The notes under the pieces are model-generated. The model worked only from the letters and a program-made list of their open reading frames with translations, was not told the DNA's origin and searched no databases. This document shows positions 1 through 41,714 of a DNA stretch of 64,000 nucleotides, piece by piece (the stretch's first letter is position 1; the number at the start of each line of letters is the position of its first letter). The position numbers and the translations under genes are program-made. The stretch lies in contig NC_092568.1 of NCBI RefSeq assembly GCF_037975245.1, positions 9,187,001 through 9,251,000 of the forward strand, given 5' to 3'. The stretch comes from Apostichopus japonicus (lineage: Eukaryota > Echinodermata > Holothuroidea > Aspidochirotida > Stichopodidae).

Positions 1-29463
<29,463 letters not shown>

Positions 29464-31611
29464 TCTGTCGCACTATCTACCTGTTGAACCAATTTGAGAA
29501 ACAGAACATGTTCATGGTTACTGATTTGCTGAAAATTTCAGCGATATCATTCAGCTTACATTCCTAGTAAAGAAAGCGTACAGAAATTTGTACCGTAATG
29601 CTTCCCTTAACTAAAGGAATACTTTCCTTGCATTGATAATTCAGTTACAATACAGACCATATGGCGGCATATGGAACTTTGCATCCTGTGCTATAAGCCT
29701 AGCCTAGACATGTAGAGTAGCTGCGCTGAATGGACTGATAGATACCGTAAGTTGCAATTTAGTTGCGATGTTTGACAGTCAAGCTGTGAGGTCCTCACTT
29801 TTGAAATCAAATCTTAATCTACATCAGCCTCAATGAAAATCATTAAAATTTATATGTCTACAATGAATGAAGCAACAACTTTGTATGTTCAGTTACAGTA
29901 TGTCTCTTCATGAATTATTTCACCCATTAATGAGAACCGGGCTAAACCTGTCTACAGTAAACTTTAACACACTATGTGCAAAGTTTGCTGTAACCTTATC
30001 CTTACTTTGAGCATTTTGACTCGAGACCTGGGAGAAATCATGAAATACAGTGCCACTTTAAATTTGCAACTTTCCATTCACGTCAGGGTTAATTTGCAAA
30101 GCAGGGTTCATGTGAAAAGCAATGAAAACTGATTACTTTATTTTCAATATAACTGCACATGCCCAACCAATGCCCCTAAGAAATTATGCCAGTCAATCAT
30201 ATTCTTGTCTGTCAATAAACAATACCACTGTTATTCATCCATTTTGCTATTCCCATTTGAACACAGAACTTAGGCATATTGTTAGTAACAGTACACCTCA
30301 AACATTCTGATATAAGGCACACTGCTTCTCAACTTCAAATCTGGTACCAGTGTGGGTACTGTTCTAAATAATGTTCCCTTAAGTCACAAAGGAAGAGGAA
30401 CCCCTCACATTTATCCTCAGCTCCCATGATCCACAATATTTTGTCCTCCTTTATTCTTTCAGATAAAATATTGGAACCACAGGTAGGCTAGACAGTTTGG
30501 GATGTGCGTTAGGGTTAAGAGGACTGGATTAAAAGTATTGCATGGGAGTGAGACATGAAGCAAATGCTCTTACTTAGCCTATTAACTATCCTTAAGCAGC
30601 TGATGAACAGATTTTAATAGTATCACTGAAATTGCACAGGCAGAGAACTGACATAATGATTTTTGTGGGGGGCAGAGCAATTGCAGAATACCCTGCAACT
30701 CGCAAATCGCCTGCAACTCCTTGCCTGCAACTCCCTGCCTGCAACTCGCAATACTCTGCAACTCGCACACTTCCGGCTTTCTGAGACCTGCAATACTTTG
30801 TTTACTAATTACTAGCGTTGTATACTGTACTTCTGGTCATAATCTGTGAGATTTTAGAGTTGCGGGATATTCTGCAATTAAGCAGGGAAGGGCATACTAG
30901 GCCTAAGCCTACTTTAAACTTAAAGTCTGGTAAAAGTTAGGCTATACTGTACCATTCTAGTCTTAGGAACCCATTTACTGTACCCTCACAATCCAGTACT
31001 TAGTGTCTAGCCTCACTTAAAATTAAATCAGACCTAGGCTAGCCTAACTTACTAATACTTTTACTAGTACTAACTTAGCCTAGTAAAGGCCTTAGACTAG
31101 AGTTAAACTAACTATGATAGGCCTGACGTAAGGCCTAGCACAGAAATTAGAGGAAACTGTGAAACATGATGAAGTGAAACGGAGGACTTGCTAATATCGA
31201 CAGTTTTATTGCCTGAGTGAAGCATATGAATGATAGGGATTAGGTTAGGTCTACATATCCTAAGGCTACATAAACACTCCAATTTTCTACTTGCATTTAT
31301 TGTACATCAAGGTCCAGCATACAGCAGTGCTCAGGTTTGGTAACAATAATTTTAGCAATTACGTTGAACTTAAAACCTTAAACTCAGGTTAAAGATTCCG
31401 GCTGTTGATTTCATACAGACTTTCATGTCACAAAAACCGATTTGTAGCAAGTAGAAATATCATCTATGCCATTTCTGTAAAACACTTTGTAATTGGAGTA
31501 CTTCTCTGCAACGTCATACTATAAACCAATCACACCCATCTACGTTTCCAATGTTATTCTAGGTATATACCAAACAAATATATATTTAAAATATGACTCT
31601 TCCTCTCAGCT
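29464..31611. other. intergenic region upstream of SEL1L
   Basis: Should contain the SEL1L promoter and 5' untranslated sequence, but I see no convincing TATA box or canonical ER-stress element. Positions 30,675-30,775 hold a degenerate repeat of CTGCAACTCGCAA type. Positions 30,880-31,150 are rich in AGGCCTAA-like words. Confidence 0.5.
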
Positions 31612-31684
31612 GATTCCGTGGTGTAGCGGTTATCACGTCTGCCTAACACGCAGACGGTCCCCGGTTCGATCCCGGGCGGAATCA
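31612..31684 (+). tRNA. tRNA-Val (AAC)
   Basis: 73 nt with a perfectly paired acceptor stem (GATTCCG / CGGAATC), discriminator A, A box TGGTGTAGCGGTTATCACG, anticodon stem TCTGC/GCAGA, loop CTAACAC with anticodon AAC at 31,645-31,647, and B box GGTTCGATCCC inside a five-pair T stem. A TTTT run at about 31,692 can act as the Pol III terminator. The sequence is very close to typical animal tRNA-Val(AAC). No SINE body follows, so it is probably a true gene. Confidence 0.93.
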
Positions 31685-32303
31685 AAGCTAATTCTTTTGC
31701 GGTCTTGAGTATTACTTTTTTGGTCTGCTCCATTACGTACATTTGCATAGTTTGTTTTACTCAGTAATGTTTTCTCTTTCTTTCAGTTTATTAACAATTT
31801 CATCGTACAAGACTTGAAATAAAATACACCCAGTTACAATGTTTTCTGAGATAGTAAGTACACTGAGAGAAAGAATTAAGACGTTGCTTCTTGTTGAACA
31901 CACTGTTAATTAGTTGTTTGACTTGCTTTTATACGTTGAATTTGCTTTTCTATTTATTTTCACGATGTAAACCTTGTATATACATTTATCATTTTGTAAA
32001 TATATTACTGTTTTGTTCAATTGTCAATAAACTGAAAGAAATTTAACAGTCCATCTGAAGCTGAAATATTTTGCTTGCTAGATATTTCATTTCAGTGTTC
32101 GTATCATTTTCATGTTGACTTTTTTTTTATAAAAAAGAGGGTAATTTCTAAATGCCATTCTTGCGATGATGAGCAGTGAAATTGTCGGTAAACTGAAACT
32201 AATGCTTTTCTGTTCAAGGGCTGCAAAGAATGTCGACAGGCTCAGATGGGACATTGGCGCTCTTTCGTATAGTACGGCCCAACGTATCATGGAATGCCAA
32301 CAG
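31685..32303. other. intergenic, with a possible exon at the right end
   Basis: AT-rich. AATAAA at about 32,026 could be a polyadenylation signal. The stretch 32,166-32,309 has an open plus-strand frame (MMSSEIVGKLKLMLFCSRAA and on to QRIMECQQGL) ending at GGTCTG/GTACGT, a donor-like sequence; this is only a weak exon candidate. Confidence 0.35.
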
Positions 32304-32311
32304 GGTCTGGT

Positions 32312-34033
32312 CAGTGGCGTCACCAGACTTTTCAGTCTGGGGGGGCACAGGGGGGCACCAGCATTTTATGGGGGGCACTTAGGTGGATACGGATCGCCGT
32401 CCTGGGGGAGGGGTCTAAGGGGAGGGGGTTCCCCCTCCAGGCGCGGCAGAACGGGAAAATTATTGGGGGGGGGGGCTAATGTGTAGAGACTATCTAAGCG
32501 GAGCGCCACCATCGGTTGGCGCGGAGCGTACAAGAAATTTTTGGGTTTTTCAAACCCCCAGATGGCCGGAAACGGCAATTCCCGAGTGTTTAATGCTGCG
32601 AATACTTAGCCCTAAAATATGGGTCTCAAGCCTGCAATTTCTCAGATTGCACGTAAAAGTCTGTAAAAACATTGTAATTTGTATATTCGATGGTGTTTTA
32701 AGAGAGTAGCTATTACTCGTAGTGTACTCGCAAAGACGTTTTTGAGTGTAGTAAGGGGATGTTGGAGAACTGGCTGAAATGAAGCAAGTCCTTGGCCTAA
32801 GACGAAGTTGTGTTGCGCTTACCGGTACTCACACTCACTTCTTCCACTTTTCACGGGGCGTGAAGACGCGGTTGGGGTGACAATGTGGTCTATAGCCAGG
32901 GGACGGGCCGAGGGTCCCCCCAGCATTTACTAAAATTATTACACCTATATAGTATACGTGTGTTTCGGACAGATCGACAAGTATGCATTGAAAAATGGGC
33001 AGATGCACGTTTCGGAGCCTTGGTAAATATTGGGGGGGGGCTTATCATGCATTTGCTCCCTCAACTTTTTCATTGGGGGCTGAGCCCCCCAAGCCCCCCG
33101 GTGCCGCCGCCACTACCCCCTCCCCTTTGGAAAATTTTCGCTTACGGAGGATGGGCTAGATGCAAAATGCTGCCACATTTGATGCTAAATTCGATCTGAA
33201 GATATCTCCAGAAATTGCTATTTTTGAGGTAATGATTTTAACAAGGGGCAGAATTTTGCAGAGGATATGAACCACATGCTGTCGATATTATGCCTAACCC
33301 TATATCAATAGAACCTACATTTGTTGAATTAATGTGTGCATGACCCCCGACTCCTTTCTTGTCTTTCTCGTTTTCGCCCATTATCTATTAATATGTAACA
33401 GGTTCCAGCATCGTTATTGGCTCCTATCAGGGATCTCACCATGCAATCCAAAGTTTGATCACACATCGAGTATGGCTCAGTATGCAGGTGTGAACATTCG
33501 CCATTTGTTCCTACAAGCATCTCACCTCAAATGACCTCTGCACCCCCTACACAACAGGGTTAATATATGAGTCCACAAATATAGGCAAGTATGGTGCCTG
33601 CGGACCCTCACATTCTCACATTTCGTCAGCTCCTAACCTGTCAACCTCAGACCAAGGCAACATATTGCAGTACCCTCCCTTCTCACAGTCATGTAGCTCG
33701 CGAAGCGGACGTGTATATCCGCTGGTATGGCGTGAGCACTGACACATTCAATGTAAATATCGACACCTGTTGTGATGGCGCAGGTCACGACTTCGATACC
33801 CGACGTTCAAGGATAAACTTTTTCATTTTTTCGTAGCTCATTTGAAGAAAATACGAATTACTTTGCTTCTTTTTCCTTATGAAAAACCAACTCAGATGAT
33901 GGGAGTTGAATATAACAAAATATATATATATTTTTTTACCAACCCAAATCTCAGATGGGGGGGCACTCGGGGGGCACTGGGTTTTCCAGGGGGGCACGTG
34001 CCCCCCTGGCCCCCCCCCTTGGCGACGCCACTG
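32312..34033. mobile_element. non-autonomous hAT-type DNA transposon, 1,722 bp
   Basis: The ends are perfect 10-bp inverted repeats, CAGTGGCGTC at 32,312 and GACGCCACTG ending at 34,033, in the hAT style CAGNGG. The element is flanked by identical 8-bp duplications GGTCTGGT (32,304-32,311 and 34,034-34,041), the hAT hallmark. Subterminal G-runs on the left and C-runs on the right extend the inverted repeat imperfectly. No transposase ORF is visible; the longest frames are composition artefacts. The left part (32,487-32,580) carries, in reverse orientation, an approximately 100-bp module found in other elements in this window. Confidence 0.9.
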
Positions 34034-34041
34034 GGTCTGGT

Positions 34042-34512
34042 ACGTAATGGCTGTTGATGGGTAGGTAATACCGAATGACACTTTCATTACTATGATCAGT
34101 TAAATAACAATTCGTCGCTATTTCGGGAGTGGATCTATAGATATTATAAAAGAATGCGGCTCTGGGGTCCTTGAGGCCGACTCCCCCAGTTAGTGGAGAT
34201 AAACACTTTTGATTGTGTTTTTGTGATATTAAACACCGCGGGGGGGGGGGGAGTGCACACCTGCACACCTATCAGGGATCCGCGTCTGGTCATGATAGGC
34301 AAAGTTATGGAAGACTTGTGTATTATTCGTTCCCTAGAGAAATGATTAAAAGTAGGCATTTCAGCGGCCATGGGCCCATGCCCATCTAGCAAATGTACCA
34401 ACTACTATATAGATTTGGGTGCAAGTGTGCCTGACGGCGACTCGATCAATTCCTTATCAAAATTACCTGCAAGAAGTGGCAGTGTGATTGCTGAATAACT
34501 GCGGCGAAATGA
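34042..34512. other. intergenic, between two hAT elements
   Basis: No gene seen. A G-run at 34,240-34,251. Confidence 0.5.
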
Positions 34513-34520
34513 CATAATAG

Positions 34521-34891
34521 CAAGGGCGTAGGAACCGGGGGGGCTGGGGGGGCGCCAGCCCCCCAGTGAAAAATGTGGAGGGGCGGAAGTATCATTCCGC
34601 CCCCCCGGTTCGCAGGTCAGAAAACCCCTTTTTCATTTCCAAATGAGAAAAAAAATCTCATTTGGAGCACCAAATTGCATCTAAGGCCAGTTGAAAATAC
34701 AAAATTAAGTTTACAAAATGGAGTGGGTGTTGAAGTGTGCTATACTGCACCAAATTGCATCTGAGGCCACCTGGAAATGCAAAAAATTCCAAAGGGGAGG
34801 GAGATACCCCCTCCCCTTAGACCCCTCCCCCAGGCCGGCCATTAGTCTTCAGCCCCCCCCCCCCACTCAAAAGTACCTTCCTACGCCACTG
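34521..34891. mobile_element. hAT-type miniature element, 371 bp
   Basis: Terminal repeats CAAGGGCGTAGGAA and TTCCTACGCCACTG match at 12 of 14 positions. It is flanked by the identical 8-bp duplication CATAATAG (34,513-34,520 and 34,892-34,899). Inside, a phrase TTGCATCT(A/G)AGGCC is duplicated about 80 bp apart. No coding capacity. Confidence 0.9.
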
Positions 34892-34899
34892 CATAATAG

Positions 34900-37800
34900 G
34901 GTGGACCCTTCATTTGACATGAACGTATCTCCTATCCCACTGTGAAAATGGAGGGGGGGGGGGAATGGGGAATGATTCTGCCCGCGCGGCCCTCGCCTTT
35001 TTGAATGCACTCCACAACGCAATGGTAAATCATTCAGCCTCAGTGAAACATTGTTTTTCAAGAAACGCGTGCAAGGGGATACATTTTTCGATTATATACC
35101 TCAAGTAATCCATCGAAGTTTCGATCGAAATTTAAGCAAGAAGATGTCCATGAAACACGGACGTTTTGACAGATTACATGAAAAGTTCGTCCTAAATGTC
35201 CTAAATGTCAAAATATCAATAAAGTGTCGATATCAAATTTGATACGGTCAAGATTCGAAAATTTCCAAAGTTCAAATTCATTTCACGTTCTTAATCGAAC
35301 GCTTGGACAAGAAGTCGAGAATTTAAAGTGAACTTTCTTACTTTTGGAGTAACAAATTGAAATTTCGTTAAAAAAAAGTCGTAATTTCGAAAACGTGATC
35401 GAAATTTTGAGATGCAATATTTGAAAAGATCAAGAAAGTAGCCGATACTCTTTCAGTAAAATAAATCAATGTTGTTACTTTTGTTTTTGTTATATGGAAA
35501 CTTTCTCGAAATACTGAAGAGGTAAGATACAATCAATATATTTGAGTAATTGGTCTAAAATTTGACACCAAAAAACGATCCAGTCCAATTGCCGAATTTT
35601 CAAAATGATTGTAGAATTTTTGAGATAAAATACTCAACGTTTTCAGCAATTATTTGAAAAAGATAGTTGAAAATTTCAGACAAACCAGTCGATATTTCGA
35701 GATTCAAAGTTGGAAGTCCAAGAAACATAACATGAAATATGACTTGTCGAATATCTTGATTAGAAATTCGAAATTTTTATATGGAAAGTAGAAAAGTAGG
35801 AACTTTGAAAAGAAAACTGTTGTAATATTGAAGAAAAATCGAATCGACAGTGCATTGTGTTTTAATCGATCACAGGCATTATCATAATGCATAGACACCA
35901 CACTTAACCCCCACCCCCACATACTACGACTACGACCCCCCACCCCACCAACGTCTCCCGCTAATCTCGCTGGGTAATTAAATGTCACAGTGAATTTGTT
36001 CCTTAAAGTGGATTTCAATCTTTCACATATATGAACAAAAGTGTTCGGCAACAGAGTCTTCTGGGATCTAAAGAATGCCACGAAAAAGAACTGGACCGAT
36101 GATTTATACAAGATGCGATGCAGTCTGATCTCATGGCTTAATGACCATATACATGTTTGTGTTGGGAAATGACAGATATCTATATAGATGGATGTGATGT
36201 ATAACTCTATTTGCGATTTCCAATGGGTAATGTAGCCGATCACGTGATCAAATACTGACTAATGAAATTTGTAGATGCAAAAGTCCAAGCTCTGGGAAAC
36301 AGTGGGAATATTGAATTAGTCGAAACTTCGAAACAGCAGCTATAGTCTATATATATTATTTGTTTTATTACATATATTTTTAATGTCTTTAATAGGCTAC
36401 CGTAGAACTGTTTACGGTTATTGTGTGAAAGTGCGGCAGCTCTGTTGGACGGATCATTGTAAATAATTATATTGCCCATACATGAGGGCCATACATGTAG
36501 CCAGTATATCGATGAATCATTTCTACGTATAGTGCTTGGTGTGCACCCAGAGGAGGTTGAGCCGGAGCACAGGTGGCATGTACCCCACAATTTTGTGGAA
36601 AGTTTGTGGTCCCCCAGATTTAACCCTAGTAAGCTTAGGCCGCCCACTGAGCTGGCCTGCCTGCGCCATGTTCAGTTTGGGCTTTGATTTCTGCATATAG
36701 TGTTTAGAAGAGTTGTGTGCCTCCTCTCTATAATTCAATACCAATCGAACAATGAAACACCCACGAGTCACCCCGATCGATCATAAAGGGGGCACTGGGC
36801 CACCGCTGCTACGAAGACCGTGGTAGTCCCAATTAGCATACAACATGTACCTCTCTGTGGAAATCTCCAGATCAATACTGTCAGTGTTGTCGTAAAATAG
36901 ACCTCAATTTGTTTCTCGTACGATATACCATTCACACTGACATACCACAAGAAATCTTACATCTTGATTCAGGCTTTGGTATTTACGTATATATACTAGA
37001 TCAAATTTAGTTAATTTGACGCTGAAGTTTTCGTAAGGCTTTCTTGTTTCATCAAGGTACCCGTACGTGTTATTACAACAAGTTGATTAAACATCAGAAG
37101 TACTTGGCATTATAGACGAAACAGGTAAATATTTCAAGAATTAGAAATTAGAAAAAAAGAAAGAAATTAGATGGTATAAGTACAATTATTACCGTGTTTG
37201 TTTGTGTATATGAGATCTTCAAATATTGCAGAGTGTTTGAATTACTTTTGTTTCGTTTGACAGAGGAGTTTGCCAAATGTGAAACCACTCATCTGAAATG
37301 TAATTCGTTGGAATTATCACAATATAGAGTATCCTATACCGTAGTTTTATTCTCAAATGTTTGGGAATTTATGAATATTATTGCATATACGGTAGCATTC
37401 AAGTTAGTTTAAACATAATTGTGTAGATGCCCTGTGACAGTCTACAAAATGATTACTATTTCGAGGAACTATATAGTTCTGTAGTTTACTCGAAAGGAAT
37501 TATTGACAAATTTAAGTCTCTCAGAGTGAAAGGAAGCAATACAGGATATAGCCTATGTATGCATCATAAACGAAACTGTAGGATTCTGTAGAGGACCCCA
37601 TTTTCCAACCCCACCACCTTTTTGCGGCGTTTCATCCAAATACTTCGATGTGGAATGAGTCGTAATTGCCTCGTTCCCCACACCAGGTTTAACTAGAGGG
37701 TCAATAAGAGGACCTGGAAAATAGGGAGGGGTGCAGGAAAATATATGAAGAGTTCAAAAAAGGTGGCTAGTAAAATTTTTGTCCCCGGTCTCCGACCTAG

Positions 37801-37917
37801 CTAGCTCTCGAAGCCTCCGGCCAATCCCCCACCCCCAACCCCCATCCAATAAGTGAAGTTGCTGACCGCGTATGCTACGCCCATCACTGTTCATAGAATT
37901 CATATCTACGTTTACAG
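34900..37917. other. intergenic region with a TCGAAATTT-rich tract
   Basis: From about 35,060 to 35,840 short words of the form TTTCGAAATTTT recur every 20-40 bp on an AT-rich background. Positions 36,470-36,690 have a coding-like plus-strand frame (VHPEEVEPEHRWHVPHNFVE) without a start or splice sites. No upstream exon of the gene at 37,918 could be fixed. Confidence 0.45.
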
Positions 37918-38804
37918 GAAATCCGAGTATAATAAATTCTGCAGTGAGGAAGACCATGGGTGAGGAAATAGCCAAAGTGAAGGCTATGACAGCCAAGTAT
38001 CCTAACATAAGTGACCATTACAACTACAGTGAGCAACTCATGAGAGACTCCGTAATGGCTCTACATGGCATTATTCTTCAAGATATTAAACTTGGTAAAA
38101 AAGAACTCTTGAAAGATTCCAAATTTCTACAAGGTAGGCTTTATGAGACACTAACGTACATCCTCTCTCGTCAAGGGAAAGATGTTGAGCAAGTAATACT
38201 GGAACACGGTCATCCAAAACTGAAATATCTGCGCAGTCGCACTATAATACAGCCAAAGGTCGATTTGATCTTAGCGAAGCGTAAGCCGGAGTTGATCTTC
38301 ATAACAGCAGCAATGTTAAAAAAGGACAGTACCGGATATCAACCTGATATTAGAAGTGTTAAGACGGATATGGCCCGTTTGGCCTATCTGGTACTGGAGA
38401 GGGCCGTCAGGTGGGGCTTTTTCATTTGGACCGGTACCCTTGATGAGTTACGTCATTGGCAAATGTGTTATAACTATGACGAACTTTGTCAAGCAGAGGG
38501 TAACAAGACCAGTCATATCGTCTTACGGAGGGATGCGATGACCCTTCCCAGAGTGGGGCATCCCATACCGGCGTTCTACCAAGCCGAACTGTTATTGAAC
38601 CGTATCGCACCGGAGTTTTGTATTCGGTTATATCGCATCACTCCAGAAATGACAATGTGGGAAGATAAAGACGATGACGTAAGCCGGTTGAAAGATTTCT
38701 ATAAGATGCAGAGTCAGTTACACACCGGGTACGGTATGTGGGGCATCAACGAACAGATTCGAAACGTGAGAGGACAGGTGATGAAAGTACGAGACTATGT
38801 ACAT
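37918..38804 (+). CDS. unrecognised gene, exon A
   Basis: 887 nt, entered in phase 1 and left in phase 0. It encodes nearly all of the protein. Confidence 0.7.
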
Positions 38805-39350
38805 GTAAGTAGAGGCCTTATGTAAAGTACTATATGGATACACATCGTTCCACTTCATGGAATCATTTCATGGATTAAACCGAAACAGTATAAACCCCTA
38901 TGAACTCAAGATATGCATGTGTGCGCGGACTGGGGTTATGTGCGTGGATGTATATGTGTCTATGCGTGTGTTTGTGTGCGTGAAGGATCGATGTATGTGT
39001 GCTAGATTCGTCTTTGCGTGCGTGATTCTCTATTGAACTTGTTCAACTTATCCAGTACCATACATTCCGGAGAATAAATCTTTTTTACATAATTGATAGT
39101 GGGTAGATATGTTAATGTGTTTGTTGTTTCATTCTTTCACCAGGCAAGTTTATTTGAACGTGCTCGCGCCTTGCTTATGATGGCGCGTGTCATGTTCACA
39201 GATCTTGTGGTTGTCAAGACGCTCGACAGCAAAGAAATCGAAGAAACAGACTACCTGAAATCGCACATGCTGGAACTAAAAAGCGCCATCGAAGATGGTC
39301 TCCATAGAAACAATCCTAGCAGTGAGGAGAGTAGCAGCGACGATGAATGA
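37918..39350 (+). CDS. unrecognised two-exon protein with acidic serine tail
   Basis: Exon A (37,918-38,804) follows a TTTACAG acceptor and ends at CAT/GTAAGT in phase 0. Exon B (39,144-39,350) follows TTTCACCAG and ends with TGA. A likely start is the ATG at 37,956 in a good context (ACCATGG), giving 351 residues; if translation begins in an upstream exon the protein is longer, since the frame stays open to the acceptor with phase 1. The protein looks soluble, mixed charge and mostly helical, with no signal peptide, membrane segment or zinc motif. Notable strings: GKDVEQVILEHGHPKLKYLR, ERAVRWGFFIWTGTLDELRH and the terminal PSSEESSSDDE. I do not recognise the family. Codon use and length of the open frame support a real gene, not a transposon relic. 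Confidence 0.7.
39144..39350 (+). CDS. unrecognised gene, exon B (terminal)
   Basis: 207 nt including TGA. It encodes ASLFERARALLMMARVMFTD, a helical middle, and the acidic tail. The intron of 339 bp is GT-rich. Confidence 0.7.
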   Translation, partial: ASLFERARALLMMARVMFTDLVVVKTLDSKEIEETDYLKSHMLELKSAIEDGLHRNNPSSEESSSDDE

Positions 39351-41291
39351 CGTCACGAATGTGAAATGTGAGAATAAGAAGAAAAATCTTGCAACAATTA
39401 TGCGTGTATACTTAATTAGATATGTGACCAATCTCCTCCGACCCAGAGGACGTGAAGCGAGGATGGGTGGTATGTGTGTGTGTGTGTGTGGGGGGGGGAT
39501 CACCGCCATTTGATGGCTACCCAAGCATGACAGCAACCTATCGCGGCTTTAACAGTTATGAACTTGGGCGCTGTTCTCTACGGCATATATATATACATAC
39601 AGTAGCGTAACTAGGCCGGTGCGTTCGCCGTGGTCCCAGTCCCGTGGGTAGTCATTGACATTAATCATTTTACCGAATCAATCATCCACTGATAAAATGG
39701 CTAGTACTGATATCAATCATGAAGCTAGTAAACCAAACGGACCCGTGTACTATTTAGGGACGCAGAGTTCCATATCCGGGCGGTTATAAGTGCCAAATAT
39801 ATCAAACGAATTGCTCCCCTCGGTACAAACCATGGTTGTCCTAGGGTGCGTATAATTTTTGCAATGGACTCTCCTTATTTCTATTGCTACAAGGGGGCCT
39901 TGTTACGCCACTACTTCAGGCCTTTTCACAATACCCCACCAGCCCCCCAACCCAACTCTATACCACTCCCCGTCGGATCCCACGATAAGTTATATGTTCC
40001 GATCATTACTGTAACATAAGAAGGCTTATAAAGTGGCTTTGTATTTTCCAGTGTTATTAGAAGTAAAGATGTTTTTTTTATTTTCCAAATATTTCTTTTT
40101 TCATTGCTTATTGTTATATCACATGTCATCTCGTCACTTCATGACACATTGCAATTATATTATGTAGGTGCTTTTATGTCAGGAATACGAAACCCTTAGC
40201 TCACCAACTGATCGGAATGTTGGCAGCTGTTGTCTATCACCATGGTTAATTAATCGACAGTCCGATACCTAAGTAACTACATCTTATGTTAGATAATTAT
40301 CCAGTCATTGACCTTTCAACTTTTGTTTCAACGTTGAGAACAGCAACATGTATTTCTTGCGATCCGGAGACCGCGAGCTTTATGTGATTATTTCTATATC
40401 CTGTATTTTCTCTACTGTAATATGGCACCCAGTGATGCATTATGTTAATAATAATAATAAATACATTTTCAAGATCTAATGCATCACTACATCATTTTAT
40501 CAATCCCGTAAACCACGCACACATACACACACACACGCACACGCACATTATATATGTATAACGAATGTAATGGTTTTTTTTTTACTGTTTGAATGGGTAA
40601 AGCTTTGTTAATATTACCGTCTCGTTGCAATCTGCCCGACGTTTCACTGAGTGACGTCACGCATTAAATTGTTATCAGACCCTATTTTACAGTAAACCTA
40701 TCAATGTGTTTCTGACAGGATGTTTAGAACTCAACGCAAAAAAATGCAGTTTTCACTTACCCCGTGTGATCGAACAATCTGATATAAATTTTACCAGATT
40801 ATTTCACTTTCTGTCAAAGCCGATATAATTGTAAATAAACAAACTTTATGATCAGAAAGTCAGTTTTCACATCTTGATTTATAATTGACATAATTTTGTT
40901 ACTTAACTAACCAGGCTGTACATACACCCATAACTCCAGCGCATCATATTTCCATACGATAGTAATATACTATGGAAGTGCGGAGTAAAGTTCAGCATGG
41001 GTTACACAAGGGGGCCGAACATTACCTATGGGTGTTAGGAGGTTGATGCAATATTCATCAACCGTCAATTTCTCTCCTATATTTGCAATCGTTATGAGCA
41101 GTCTCAAAGCAAAAGTTATTTTTTAGGGGATTGGGATGGAGTGATTGGGGCAGGGGGTTGGTTTGTGGGTATAAGGGGGAAGCAATATGGGCAACAACTA
41201 TCACTATTAACTAAAAGGGCTGCTTTTGACTACGGACAATTTTAACCGGGTCGATATCTTAAGCAACAGACAATTCTGTTCCATGACGTCG
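39351..41291. other. repeat-rich intergenic region
   Basis: Contains a TG repeat at 39,472-39,490, a hAT-like fragment at 39,600-39,913 (CAGTAGCGTAACTAGG opposed to CCTTGTTACGCCACTA, no matching duplication), a block at 39,830-40,190 that recurs at 51,535-52,135, an AATA repeat at 40,447 and an AC repeat at 40,517. AATAAA near 40,460 could serve the gene ending at 39,350. No gene seen. Confidence 0.5.
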
Positions 41292-41635
41292 CAGGGGCGT
41301 CGGAGCCGGTACAATATTCACGGCGCTAAAAAAAAAGAAGTAGGACTAAGGGGAAAAACTGGCAAAAAATAAAGAACCAATATGAGACATACTTCAAAAT
41401 TTCATACTTCATATTTCAGAAGATTAGTCGGGTGGCAGGGGTCTTGTTTTCAAGCTCGGGAAGTGCCATTTCCTGCAATCTGGGAGACATTCTTTCAAAA
41501 TTTTCTCCATTACGCTATGCGCCATCCATGGTGGGGCGTAGCGCAGTTTGACCTACCAAACGTCCCCCGATAATTATGATAGATGGCGACACTCTGACCT
41601 TCCGTACCAATCCTAAATAGCTTCCGACGCCCCTG
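41292..41635. mobile_element. hAT-like miniature element, 344 bp
   Basis: Ends CAGGGGCGTCGGA and TCCGACGCCCCTG are perfect 13-bp inverted repeats. No matching 8-bp target duplication is seen, so it is older or rearranged. The interior (41,445-41,560) carries the shared module found in several other hAT-like copies here. Confidence 0.7.
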
Positions 41636-41714
41636 CGTCACTGGGTATCTTCATCTTGACTGTCCGTTGGGAAGATTCAGGATACTGTAAGATGATATAA
41701 AAGGATCGTCTTTT

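Noticed and set aside
32166-34268. Several Gly/Pro-rich ORFs over the hAT element
   Set aside because: They follow G- and C-runs of the element ends; no transposase motif.
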